From Hoeflea_A sp963921345 (GTDB taxonomy: Bacteria; Pseudomonadota; Alphaproteobacteria; Rhizobiales; Rhizobiaceae), in contig CAWUFE020000007.1 of NCBI GenBank assembly GCA_963921345.3, positions 3,534,001 through 3,598,000 of the forward strand: a stretch of 64,000 nt of DNA, written 5' to 3'. Below, one piece after another: positions 52,751 to 62,038 of this stretch (position 1 is its first letter; every line of letters starts with the position of its first letter). The translations under genes were made by a program, and so were the position numbers. A model generated the notes under the pieces. It did not search any database. It saw only the letters and a list, made by a program, of their open reading frames with translations, and was not told the origin of the DNA.

Positions 52751-53701
52751 ATGAAAGCAGTCCTGTGCCCCCGATACGGGCCGCCCGAGGTTCTTCGCAT
52801 CGCAGACGTCGCAAAGCCGTCTACCCGGCAAAACGAGGTGTGCGTGAAAATCCACGCATCAGCCGTCACGACCAGCGATTGCCGGGTGCGCGCCTTCCGC
52901 TTTCCCCTCTGGCACCCGACCAGTCTGATGGCCCGGCTGATGATCGGCATCATCCGGCCGCGACACCCGATTTTGGGCCTCGTGCTGGCCGGCGAGGTCG
53001 AGTCGGTTGGCGCTGACGTCAAACGGTTCCGGCCGGGAGACGAGGTCTATGGAATGACGGGGCCGAAATTCGGCACCTATGCGGAGTACAAGTGCATGGC
53101 GGAAAATGAGGTGCTGGTGAAGAAGCCCTCCGGCGTCAGCTATCGCGAGGCCGCGGCGGTCGCCTATGGCGGCCTGCTGGCCGGGCATTTCCTGCGCAAG
53201 GGCAAGATCCGAGACCGAAAGACGGTCCTCATTTACGGCGCTTCCGGAGCGATCGGAACGACGGCGGTGCAGTTCGCCAAGCATTTCGGCGCCCGTGTCA
53301 CCGGCATCTGCAGCGCGGCGAACCTCGATCTGGTGCAGTCGCTCGGGGCCGATGCCGTTATCGACTACACCCGGCAGGATCGGCTTGACGAGGGAGAAAC
53401 CTACGATCTCGTGCTCGACGCCGTCGGAATGGACAAGAGCTCGGCGTTGAAGCGGCACTGCAAGAAGGCCTTATCCCGGGGCGGACAATATGTCTCCGTC
53501 GACCACGGTCTGGGACAGTCCAACGTCGAAGACCTGCTGCTCATCAACGAGTTGATGGAGGCCGGCCGCTTCAAAGCGGTGATCGACCGATGCTACCCGC
53601 TGGACGAGATCGTCGAGGCCCATCGCTATGTCGACCTGGGGCACAAGAAGGGCAATGTGGTGATCCCGATCGAAACGGAACCGCGCGACGAATCCTGCTG
53701 A
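52751..53701 (+). CDS. MDR-family NAD(P)-dependent alcohol dehydrogenase/quinone oxidoreductase
   Basis: 316 residues. GroES-like start MKAVLCPRYGPPEVLRIADV, GLVLAGEVESVGADVKRFRPGDEVYG, and the Rossmann dinucleotide loop VLIYGASGAIGTTAVQFAKHFGA. The catalytic-zinc residues of classic alcohol dehydrogenases are missing, as in quinone-oxidoreductase-like members. Reduces an enone, quinone or similar substrate. Last gene of the GC-rich block; the AT-rich island begins right after it. Confidence 0.9.
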   Translation: MKAVLCPRYGPPEVLRIADVAKPSTRQNEVCVKIHASAVTTSDCRVRAFRFPLWHPTSLMARLMIGIIRPRHPILGLVLAGEVESVGADVKRFRPGDEVYGMTGPKFGTYAEYKCMAENEVLVKKPSGVSYREAAAVAYGGLLAGHFLRKGKIRDRKTVLIYGASGAIGTTAVQFAKHFGARVTGICSAANLDLVQSLGADAVIDYTRQDRLDEGETYDLVLDAVGMDKSSALKRHCKKALSRGGQYVSVDHGLGQSNVEDLLLINELMEAGRFKAVIDRCYPLDEIVEAHRYVDLGHKKGNVVIPIETEPRDESC

Positions 53702-54105
53702 ACGGAATTTTCGGCCGGTCGATATTAGGACGTGTTCTGATAAACGGGAGCGTCTGCTTTTATCGCTCACTGGACACATGTAACAGAGCGGGCAACGTCT
53801 CCGTTGTGGACAAAGTTGCCGTCGCCACAAGGTCCGCTTTGGAGCTGGCTAATGGGCCAGCACATAGCGTTGTGACCGAACACCCGATAGGCTTCTCGCT
53901 GATCGGTCACAAACGTATTGATATCCCACTACTTCATTGAGCATGAAAATCATGTTTGGCGGAGGATATTTTTTCGCAACATCAAGATTCAATAATTCTC
54001 ATTCAAAAACAGTTGCGCTCAATAATTGGCATCAATTATGAGCACTTTTGATGAATAAATTATCTCTCTCCTTTCGCGCAAATTCAAAGCCGAAAGGACA
54101 ATCCT
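53702..54105. other. Junction between GC-rich chromosome and AT-rich island
   Basis: About 400 bases without a gene I can support. Composition drops to AT-rich within the first 200 bases. A 7-4-7 inverted repeat (ATAATTG 54022-54028, CAATTAT 54033-54039) lies upstream of the small gene at 54106. No integrase, tRNA or direct-repeat junction is visible here. Confidence 0.4.
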
Positions 54106-54339
54106 ATGCCTCGCTTTGAAAAGTTCCGCTCTACACTCTCTAAGGCCTGCTATGAGAAAATTCTGACCTGCGCAGCCTATGCTCTTTTATTCTGCTACGC
54201 AGCCGACCTTGGGTCCTCTCTCTGTGCGATCATCTCGTACTTTATACTGATGGTGCTAAAGCTGGCCGGGGCGGTGAATCAATTTAGGACAAACTTCAAA
54301 GAGATTAGCTCAAAAGACGAAAACACGTTGCAAAAATGA
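54106..54339 (+). CDS. Putative small membrane protein at the island edge
   Basis: 77 residues with AAAGGA about eight bases upstream of the ATG. One or two hydrophobic segments (KILTCAAYALLFCYAAD, CAIISYFILMVLKLAGA), basic N-terminus. AT-rich codon use like the rest of the island. The last 30 bases overlap the 3' end of the convergent GAF gene. No family recognised; a real but lone gene is plausible, chance is not excluded. Confidence 0.45.
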   Translation: MPRFEKFRSTLSKACYEKILTCAAYALLFCYAADLGSSLCAIISYFILMVLKLAGAVNQFRTNFKEISSKDENTLQK

Positions 54340-56124
54340 CGCCAATTCAGCGTCGGACGGAAGGAAAGGTCTATTCAATCCGTTTGACCTTCGCCTTAAC
54401 CTTATCAAGCCAGCCGCAGAACCATCACGCCAAATAGGAATATACATAGCGGCCCGGATGCGCACATCACCGTCTTCGACAATCGTATTCGTCGGCGAAC
54501 CTTTTAAAAGGTATGCAGAATTAGCCAAAGTGTCTGACTGAAACCTATCATAAACTGATATACGTTTTGCTCGCATTGCAACCGACGTCAAGCTATCGCC
54601 TCGCTCCAAATCATAGAAACTCGATTCGCCTTGCATTTCCTGCCAGTCTCTTCCGTTTGAGGAAACCGGCAACAAGACAGTTGCGCCGTCCGAAAGAACA
54701 CTCGCGTTAAAACAAGTTACATCATCGACTTCAAGTATCGCGGCAAGTTCATGAGGAAGGCTCAGCCAAGTACTTGCCGTCCCCGATGCCGCAGCAATCT
54801 TTGAAACCAAAGTGAACAGTGACCGTGTTTTAAGTTCTCTATGCTTCCGCGAAAGGTCATTTGATACAATGCGAGCCAAGGCCTGTGCGGTTTCTAACTC
54901 AGCCCTGTTTGGCTTCTCAGCCATTCGTAGCTTGAGTTCGGAAACAAGAATTCCCTTTCTGGCGATGAAGAGTGAGATTTCAGTGCTTTTTGGAGTTACC
55001 GTTACATCTGGCTCAAAAGTTCGTAATGTCGAATTCTTCTTCTTAATTTTCTTGTCGTCGAACTCATAGGTAAAATGGCCTGTTGGCCCGAATAGCAAGT
55101 CAAGAGACTTCGACAATATCCTAGTGTAGCGCTCGACCAAGTATATCGAAACATCATCTTGTGACGAGCTAGAGTCATCGAATACAAGCTGGGAATGAAG
55201 ATAGGCGGCTGCCAAAACAGATTGTGGCGTACCCTCGCTACTCGTTTTTAGCAAGTCTTGGACGGCAAGCGCGATCTGATTGGCGTAGGATACAACGTTG
55301 TTCTCAATTTGCGAATCAAGATACGCGTCGGGGGCGACTGACTCAAGATTGAGCACGCCAATACACTGATCATTATCTATCAGCGGCACTACAATTTCCG
55401 ATACTATTCTATCATCAGAAGAAAGGTACTTTGGATGCCTCCAGACGTTTCCAAGATTTACGATTGACCGCGTTGAGAACGCATGCCCACTCAGTCCTTC
55501 CTCGAAGTTCAATTCTCGAAATACTTTAATTTTCTCGCCTACTGGAAAGTACTCAATAGAGCCATCCCAACCTCTAACTGCGGTATACCCACGGAGGCTA
55601 TCGGTTGCGGACAGGATTTCCTGAGTTAGATTCGTGACTCTCGAACGAAGTTTTGCCTTTTCTTTATCTGAAGCACTGAGAATTTCCTCCAATTCATGAA
55701 TAACTTCGAGCAATCTGTTCACGAAACGGCCTTCATCTCCGACCTCTTCGCCAGAAAAGAAATCCACCAACAGGACGGCAACAACATCATCACCTGACTT
55801 TACCGGATAGCAAAACTCTTCCGTTGTACGAGCATCTCCCTCCTTGTAATCGTCGTCGTCATCGCCCCTCCGCCAGCGTTGAGGAGATCCCGAGGCGAAA
55901 GTCTTTCCGATCTTACCTTCAAGTTGGCTAGTATGAACTATGCGCCAATTGTCTTGGCTTCTAAGATTGCGCCTTACGTCCAAGTCACCGCGTCCGGTCG
56001 AAAACCCGAGCATTACCCTCGGGAAGATTCCGTTCGCGAGACTTTGCATCAGAACATCAGCGAGGCGCAGTTCAACAACGTCGATTTCTGCTGCGTCGAG
56101 ATATGATACAACAGCGTCATCCAT
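54310..56124 (-). CDS. Protein with two to three GAF-type sensor domains (partner of aaRS-like gene)
   Basis: 604 residues from the ATG at 56124, one base after the stop of the synthetase-like gene; a GTG at 56139 would overlap it. Clear GAF at about 160-290: GLSGHAFSTRSIVNLGNVWRH then EIVVPLIDNDQCIGVLNLES and the closing helix. A similar unit precedes it (KIGKTFASGSPQRWRR... VVAVLLVDFFSGEE) and a weaker one ends the chain (SLTSVAMRAKRISVYDRF... AMYIPIWRDGSAAGLIRLRR). No kinase, cyclase or HTH output is visible, so it may sense a small molecule and act on its partner. AT-rich, transferred gene. Confidence 0.75.
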   Translation of the reverse strand: MDDAVVSYLDAAEIDVVELRLADVLMQSLANGIFPRVMLGFSTGRGDLDVRRNLRSQDNWRIVHTSQLEGKIGKTFASGSPQRWRRGDDDDDYKEGDARTTEEFCYPVKSGDDVVAVLLVDFFSGEEVGDEGRFVNRLLEVIHELEEILSASDKEKAKLRSRVTNLTQEILSATDSLRGYTAVRGWDGSIEYFPVGEKIKVFRELNFEEGLSGHAFSTRSIVNLGNVWRHPKYLSSDDRIVSEIVVPLIDNDQCIGVLNLESVAPDAYLDSQIENNVVSYANQIALAVQDLLKTSSEGTPQSVLAAAYLHSQLVFDDSSSSQDDVSIYLVERYTRILSKSLDLLFGPTGHFTYEFDDKKIKKKNSTLRTFEPDVTVTPKSTEISLFIARKGILVSELKLRMAEKPNRAELETAQALARIVSNDLSRKHRELKTRSLFTLVSKIAAASGTASTWLSLPHELAAILEVDDVTCFNASVLSDGATVLLPVSSNGRDWQEMQGESSFYDLERGDSLTSVAMRAKRISVYDRFQSDTLANSAYLLKGSPTNTIVEDGDVRIRAAMYIPIWRDGSAAGLIRLRRRSNGLNRPFLPSDAELASFLQRVFVF

Positions 56125-56125
56125 A

Positions 56126-56630
56126 TTAGCCGTTACCACTTACGAGCGCTCCAACAACCTGTTGAAGTGCCTCAACTGCCGGTCCTTCGGTGCTTCCAAA
56201 GAGCTGCTTTCGAGCACGCCTATGGGCGTAATCATCCCGGTTCCCATCCCCTCGGCTGTCCATAGCTCCAGATGAAAATACAGTGCTGGAAACAGTCTTA
56301 GGGTCCAGAAGCCCGTTAGAAACGCACACGCGGAAAAATTGAGCAACCTCCGATGCGCCTGCAAAATTCTGTCTCAGAGGATAAATTGCGGATACGAAGT
56401 TGACGGTCTGTCTCCGAGACAAGTTTCTTGCGGTTGAAGTGCTCAGCAATAGATTAACCAAAGTCGCCTCGCTCGCAAGCTTCAAGACGGTACGGTCAAG
56501 CCGTTCAAGGTCTCGAACTCGAACGTCGCGATTACTTTGTGACGCAACGAGAGGCCAAAGACGCAAAGACGAAGATATCTTGCTCAAAAACCGACCAGCG
56601 CCGAGAGTTGCAACGTCATGAATCAACTTA
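56126..56630 (-). pseudogene. aaRS-like gene, 3' fragment (C-terminal region)
   Basis: The frame begins at the ISAzo13-type element (56631) and reads LIHDVATLGAGRFLSKISSS through to a TAA at 56126. It carries about 168 residues, mostly helical, ending EALQQVVGALVSGNG. It has no start of its own: it continues codon for codon from YSSDIK at 60223 of the middle fragment once the insertion and one TTA copy are removed. Nothing like a known anticodon-binding domain is obvious, but helices would suit a tRNA- or partner-binding region. Bases 56628-56630 are one TSD copy. Confidence 0.8.
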
Positions 56631-56651
56631 GGACATTTCCAAAAATAACCA

Positions 56652-56707
56652 CTACAAATCGTTCACTCTCGGTTTGATGGTATAATTCCATTCAGGGTGG
56701 AACTTGT
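56652..56707 (-). pseudogene. 3' end of ISAzo13-type transposase, copy 2
   Basis: Last codons of the transposase (HPEWNYTIKPRVNDL and stop), left of the IS21 insertion. In copy 1 these follow directly after DITGDKF. Bases 56703-56707 (CTTGT) are one copy of the IS21 target duplication. Confidence 0.8.
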
Positions 56708-56811
56708 TGTAGGGCGACAGTTCATTTTGACCGTAAGGCGACAGCTACCTTTACGAGGTGGCAACAGCCTTAGCTCATCGATTTTCCGTCAACAATTGGC
56801 GGAAAAAGACG

Positions 56812-58074
56812 ATGAGCTTTCTCGCAAAAGAGGAACGGACAGCCATGGCTGTATTGTTGAAACAGGGGCATTCCCAGAGCGCAGTGGCGCGGCTTCTCGG
56901 GGTTACGGAGGGCACGGTTCGATATCATCACAAGCGCCGATCGGCGGGCGTATTGGATGGTAGGTCCAAGCAGACATTCAAGGCCGCCGATTATGCGGAA
57001 GCGATCTCGCATTGGCGCTCTCAGCAAGAGGACGGCCGTGTAAACCTGGTGGATCTTCATCGGTGGCTGCAGCGCGAGCATGGTTATGGCGGGAGCCTGC
57101 GATCGGTTCAGAGATATTGGAAGGCGACGTATCCGGCCCCGAAGGTCCGGGCGAGACGTCGTGTTGAGACGCCGGCCGGCGCACAGGCCCAGGTGGACTG
57201 GGCGGAGTTTCCCGGCGTGGTTCTTGGCGACGAGGTTGTCGATCTTTCTGCCTTGATCGTGACGCTTTCTTGGAGCCGCAAACGGGCGGTTGTCTGGTCT
57301 CGTTCGAAGGACATGTTGTCCTGGCAGTCTTGCAATACGGCGTGTTTGCGTCGCTTGGGCGGTTCAGTCGCGGTTCTGCGCATCGACAACGTGAAGACGG
57401 CGATCTCCAAGGGGGCCGGCGCCTGGGGCGTCATCAACGAGACGTATCGGCGCTTTGCAGCGCAACTGAACTTCCATGTCGACGCCTGCCAACCTCGGCA
57501 TCCGGAGGGAAAGGGTAAAGTCGAGAGACATGTGCGCGACCTTCGTGAGACGGTTGATCCTCGCAAGGAGGCCTTTGACAGCCTGGAACAGCTGCAGGCC
57601 GTGACCGATGCGCGGCTTGAAGAGCGTGCCGGCCGCCTGCGGTGCCCGGCGACCGGCACCAGTGTCGCCGAAGCGTGGGAACAGGAGCGTCGTCTTCTGA
57701 CGCCATTGCCCGAGACGCTGCCGGAACCGTTCGACATCGTCGTGCGCAGGCCCGTCGGAATTGACTGCCTCGTCAGCTTCGAAGGCCGACAATACAGCGT
57801 GCCGTTCCGTTTCGTCGGCCAGGACGTGGAGGTGCGCGGTCTGGCCGGGCACGTGCAGATCCTCAAGAATGCCGAAGTGATCGCCATGCATCCGCGCCGC
57901 ACCGAGCGGCTGATCGTGTGTGACGATGCACACTTCGATGGTGATGACACCGATCGTGTCCGCGCGCCGATGCCGCTTGGCAAGATGGGGCGAGGCCTTC
58001 AGGCGCTGGCGGCCAGCAATGTTCAGCAGCGCTCGATCGACATCTACGCCCGTCTGGCGGAGGTGGCCCGATGA
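56812..58074 (+). CDS. istA: IS21-family transposase IstA
   Basis: 420 residues from ATG 56812. N-terminal helix-turn-helix (AVLLKQGHSQSAVARLLGVTE), DDE core with QAQVDWAEFPG (first Asp), LRIDNVKTAI (second Asp) and HPEGKGKVERHVRDLRE (Glu), and a C-terminal Mu-type region. Catalyses strand transfer with IstB help. Appears intact. Confidence 0.93.
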   Translation: MSFLAKEERTAMAVLLKQGHSQSAVARLLGVTEGTVRYHHKRRSAGVLDGRSKQTFKAADYAEAISHWRSQQEDGRVNLVDLHRWLQREHGYGGSLRSVQRYWKATYPAPKVRARRRVETPAGAQAQVDWAEFPGVVLGDEVVDLSALIVTLSWSRKRAVVWSRSKDMLSWQSCNTACLRRLGGSVAVLRIDNVKTAISKGAGAWGVINETYRRFAAQLNFHVDACQPRHPEGKGKVERHVRDLRETVDPRKEAFDSLEQLQAVTDARLEERAGRLRCPATGTSVAEAWEQERRLLTPLPETLPEPFDIVVRRPVGIDCLVSFEGRQYSVPFRFVGQDVEVRGLAGHVQILKNAEVIAMHPRRTERLIVCDDAHFDGDDTDRVRAPMPLGKMGRGLQALAASNVQQRSIDIYARLAEVAR

Positions 58075-58850
58075 CGTCTCGGAGCATAAAACTGGATATT
58101 GACGTAACCCGCGAGAAGCTGGACGCACTCGGCCTTGGCTACGCATCCGAGGCGCTGGACACTTTGCTGTCGGAGGCCGTCAGCACCGAGATGTCCGCTC
58201 ACCAGTTACTTGAACGGATTCTCGATATTGAGCGTGCCGGCCGCGAAGAACGGCGCATCAAGACGATGATGAAGACGTCGAAAATCCCGACCGGGCAGAC
58301 GTTGGAAAACTTTGATTTTGCCTTCCAGCCGGCAATCGAGCGTTCCCGCATCGACACCTTGGCGACCGGGGCCTGGATCCGGAATGCCGAGGTTGTCCTG
58401 CTTCAGGGGCCGCCCGGGGTCGGGAAGTCGCACTTGCTCGTGGGACTGGGCATCCGGGCGATCCAACTCGGCTTCTCAGTCCAGTACTATCGCTTTGATG
58501 AACTGCTGACGGCCATCAAGGCGGACGCGCTTCTGCCGCCTACAAGGCTAAAGGGCCGGAAATACATGTCCAGTTCGCTGCTGCTGATCGATGAAATGGG
58601 TTTTGATCCGATGAACCGGGAAGAGGCCGGCCTCTTCTTCCGGCTGGTCAGCTATCGCTACGCTCGGGGTGCGATGATCATCACCACCAACAAGAGCATT
58701 CGCGACTGGACCGAGTTGCTCGCCGGCGATGAAGTCCTTGCTGCCGCGATCCTCGATCGGCTCCTTCACCGATCTCATGTGCTCAACATCAAAGGCCGCT
58801 CATATCGGCTGCGCGACCTCGAAGAACTTCTGACAAAAGAGAGCGCCTGA
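58071..58850 (+). CDS. istB: IS21-family helper ATPase IstB
   Basis: 259 residues, start overlapping the istA stop (ATGA). AAA+ ATPase: Walker A LQGPPGVGKSHLLVGLG, Walker B SLLLIDEMGFDPM, sensor TTNKSIRDWTELL. It is a DnaC-like target-DNA-binding ATPase that activates IstA. Intact. Confidence 0.94.
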   Translation: MTSRSIKLDIDVTREKLDALGLGYASEALDTLLSEAVSTEMSAHQLLERILDIERAGREERRIKTMMKTSKIPTGQTLENFDFAFQPAIERSRIDTLATGAWIRNAEVVLLQGPPGVGKSHLLVGLGIRAIQLGFSVQYYRFDELLTAIKADALLPPTRLKGRKYMSSSLLLIDEMGFDPMNREEAGLFFRLVSYRYARGAMIITTNKSIRDWTELLAGDEVLAAAILDRLLHRSHVLNIKGRSYRLRDLEELLTKESA

Positions 58851-58868
58851 ACGGGCAAATTTTGGCGC

Positions 58869-58902
58869 CGCGATTTGGGGGGCGTACGCCCCCCAAATCG
58901 CG
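58869..58902. terminator. 34-bp perfect palindrome near the IS21 right end
   Basis: CGCGATTTGGGGGGCGT followed directly by its reverse complement, 18 bases after the istB stop. With no loop base it would form a cruciform or a very stable RNA hairpin. Probably a terminator that shields the element from, or the target from, read-through; an end-recognition role is possible. Confidence 0.55.
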
Positions 58903-58958
58903 CTGTCCTCGTAACACTGGGTGTCGTCTTAACTCGTAAGTGTAGGTGTCGCTTGACA

Positions 58959-60128
58959 CTTGTCGCCAGTGATGTCGATTTCGGCCATTTCGGTTTTGGA
59001 GACCTTGACACCCTTCTGATAGATCCGTTCGTCGACTGCGCATTCGACCCTGAGCCCTGCCTTGGTTGTCGTCGCGCCGATCAATTCGACCACCGTCATG
59101 CGATCGGTGAGCGGACGGCCGCGCCAGTTCTGGGTGATGTGACAAAACAGGCGATGCTCAATCTTGTTCCACTTCGACGTACCCGGCGGATAGTGGTGGA
59201 TCTGCAGCGTGAGCCCGGTCTCGTCGGCGAGCTTTTGCAACTCGACCTTCCAAAGCCTGATACGTACCCCGTTCGAACCGCCACAATCAGCAGTGATCAC
59301 GAGCTTCTTCGCCTCGGGATAGCGCGCATGGCCCATCCGATAGAACCAGGTGCGGATGGACTGGACAGCGAATTCAGCCGTGTCGGCAGTGATGCCGAGG
59401 CTGACCCATGCTTCGTTCGCGGTGACGTCAAAGACCCCGTAAGGAGCCACCTTGCCCAAGCTCTTGTCCTCGAAGTCGTGCACCTTCACGCGTCGTGGGT
59501 CGGCTTTTGGACGGTAGTCGGTGCCACCGTTCTTGTAGTTGCCGATCAGTTCCTTCTTCTTGGTGTCCACCGAGATCACTGGTTCTCCGGCGCTTTGCGC
59601 CTCACACACCTTGGTGTTGATGTGCTCGAACTGGGCATTGCGGTCCGGGTGCCTTGAGCCCTCGTCGGTCTTGCGGTTCGTCTGCCGCGAGAACCCCAAT
59701 TTTGCCAGCAATGTGTCGACGCTGTTGCGGCATATCTTGTGGCCTGCGTCCTTGAGTGCCGCGGCCAGCTTGGCGGGACTTTTGGACACCCACATCAGCG
59801 GTCGCTCCGGGTCGCCACGCGTTACTGGCTCAACGAGGCGCTTGAGGTCAGCAAGCAGGGTCGGATCGTTATCGGTCAGTGTTCGCGCGCCAGCGCCTGG
59901 GCGGCGAACCTTTCCGGGCGGCGGGTCATCAAGGTCCTTGAGCCCACGCCCGATCGTCGACCTGGCGACGCCGGTGATGCTGGAGACCGCGGCAATGCCG
60001 CCCCGGCCAGCTGCACGCGCTTCACTGGCGGCAAACAGCCGGCGACCACGTTCATCACGATGGCAGCCGTCCGCTTCCCAGCGTTGTTGAATTGCAAGTA
60101 GATCAATCATGCAAACCGGGTAGCGCAT
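58959..60128 (-). pseudogene. ISAzo13-type transposase, copy 2, 5' part, truncated by IS21
   Basis: Residues 1 to about 390 of the transposase, reading the same as copy 1 as far as I can compare (KKKELIGNYKN, TADCGGSNG, HHYPPGTSKWNKIEH). The normal C-terminal residues beyond DITGDK are replaced by a short tail read from the IS21 end. The DDE core is complete, but the C-terminus is lost. Confidence 0.85.
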
Positions 60129-60222
60129 ATCAATCCGTGCGGGAATCCCTTCTGTCTGAGACCGATGTCAAACCACCGCATACCGATCAGTCCATCCGAG
60201 TCGGTAATCTTTGGAAGTCTCC

Positions 60223-62038
60223 TTAATATCCGATGAATACCCGAGGGACTGTGAGAATCTGGAACCAAGCGACCGAAAAATCCACGCCACAATTGTCTCA
60301 GGAAAAAGGGAGCCATTTAGCATTATTGAGCGTAGGCTAACATCACTGTTGCCCTTTGACTTCGAGATGATTTTCCCATCCGAATTTTGGACCCTGGCGA
60401 CATGAAGGTAAACCGGGGTACAAAACAGCGGCGTAGCCGCCATTCTTCTGGGGCGGTACTTTTCAATAGCCGATTCAAAGCTATCCAACTGACGGCTTAG
60501 GCTGCGCGCGCGACATTCATCTCGAGCTTCGCGGAGCGCTTGCGCTATGATCGATTGACGGGCGGTGAACAGCGAATCTAGTTGACGTGAATCGCGTATC
60601 ACAACAGAACTGTTCAGGAGATCATCAATAATGCCCGCAAATTTATACTTGTATAAATCTCGATCTGGCCAGTATAGTGTATAGTCAAGTTTATTTCCAC
60701 GACTATCTGTTTTGGGAATTCCGTGTCTTAAAACAGGACCACGCAAAAAATCAAAAAAGAATGAGTACCTGTTCTTTATCGCATCAATATTAAGCTCAAC
60801 AGTGCCGTCCGAGTACCGCTTTGCAAAGTCGGTGCTAATCATTAGGTCAAGTGCAGCACGGTACAACGGCTGACGTTCAGGATCACTTTGAGAGTAAGTT
60901 CTCTTTGGGGATATGCCAAGCCACTCCAAGCTTTGAGATATTTCCAACTTATTTTGTGCGGCGTCTTTTTCATCAACATTCGTATCATCGAACCTCACAT
61001 GAAAGTCAGATTTTTGGTGATTGGGCATTGAGAAAAGTTTCGAAATAAGCGCTGTTCGGGCGTTACCAATATGCAATGTTCCGGAAGGAGTTGGTGCAAA
61101 CCTGGAAAAACTGGCGTGCTCGCCAATGAGTTCGACTTGTGTCTCACTGTGCTTACTTTTAAGCGCAATATCTGAGAAGACTAAGATATCTTGCGAGAAT
61201 GCCTGCTGCAGGCTTCTTATGAAACTAGAGATCGTTATTCTAAATTTTTTGTCAAGGCCTTCTCCAAACTTGTAATTTGGTAATAGTACCATTGAGTTCG
61301 GAAACATGGTGAATTGGAAGAATATTCGTGCATCGACGATTACATGAGAGAACACACCAAACGGGTCTAAGATCATGGGATGCACTTGTTTCGGAGTTAT
61401 CCCAATTTCAACCAGTGTCGTATCGTCAGCAAAATGCGCAAATACCTCTGGTTCATTGGTTCTCTGTAATTTCCGTTGATTAACCCTAATAGATTTGTCA
61501 CAAATAGCTAAGACGAGTCTACCGCTTCTCTTAAATATCAGGAACTTCGGTTCTAGAACGGAGTTTTGATGTTGTCTAAGTTGACGCTCCATTTTATCAC
61601 TTAACGAAATTTCGGACAATTTTGTTTCATGCCTATTTGCTATGAAGCGAAAGAAACTAACACATTCAAATAACTTGGGCCGATGACCCAGATATGCTTT
61701 GCTATTCTGAACTATCGATTCGTGGCTTGCTTCGACGAGCGATCGATGGAAGATTGATTTCTTGAATTCTTCCATCTTTCTGCCAGTGAATGAGAGCTTG
61801 ATCTCGATATCACTTTCAGCGGCCTGGACATCCCGAACAAATCTTTCTACTTCTGCTCGTGTTCCGTCGATCATGTCTAATGCATCATCTCCTAGAACTA
61901 GATGACACGCCGTTCCGTTTAGAACAGTATCCATCGCTTCAAGCGTATGAGAGTTCGGGCGCTCGTTTGTGTCCAGTACCCTGAGGAGTACATTCTGCTG
62001 GCCTTTTGGGTTCTCAACTATATTTTCGCGTACCCAGA
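60223..62038 (-). pseudogene. aaRS-like gene, middle fragment with the catalytic core
   Basis: About 600 codons of the interrupted gene; the first ATG inside it is at 61934. Class I glutamyl/glutaminyl-tRNA-synthetase hallmarks: FAPTPSGTLHIGNARTAL (HIGH-type motif, His codon at 61073), VRFDDTNVDEKDAAQ, YKYKFAGIIDDLL and the KMSKS-type loop KIISKSKGNSD (codons near 60373-60347). RFDDTN is the form seen in GlnRS and archaeal GluRS. About 270 residues before the core (HLVLGDDALDMIDGTRAEVE..) match nothing I know. Left bounded by the IS66-type insertion, right by ISAzo13-type. AT-rich. Confidence 0.8.

Larger units (their letters stand above)
56708..58958 (+). mobile_element. IS21-type insertion sequence
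   Basis: 2251 bp, beginning TGT and ending ACA, with a 5-bp duplication CTTGT (56703-56707 and 58959-58963) inside the ISAzo13-type transposase gene. The left end holds two GTA-GGCGACAG-type repeats (56709-56720 and 56733-56744) and the right end two GTGTCG copies, the multiple terminal repeats typical of IS21. Contains istA and istB overlapping by four bases. Confidence 0.92.
56631..60222 (-). mobile_element. ISAzo13-type element, copy 2, carrying an IS21-type insertion
   Basis: Composite of 3592 bp; removal of the internal IS21 (2251 bp) and one 5-bp duplication leaves 1336 bp, exactly the length of copy 1. Ends match copy 1 (GGACATTTCC on the left, GGAAGTCTCC on the right) and the host duplication is again TTA (56628-56630 and 60223-60225). 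Oriented opposite to copy 1. It disrupts the synthetase-like gene; its own transposase gene is broken by the IS21. Confidence 0.92.

Noticed and set aside
53471..53940. Open frames over the MDR 3' end and the following AT-rich stretch
   Set aside because: No ribosome sites, atypical composition and no motifs; they straddle the composition change.
56126..56626. 166-residue stand-alone protein starting at TTG
   Set aside because: No ribosome site, and the frame continues exactly from the synthetase-like gene on the other side of the insertion.
60168..61934. 588-residue stand-alone synthetase-like protein
   Set aside because: The last 18 residues come from the ISAzo13 end, and the first ATG is internal to a longer frame that resumes across the IS66.
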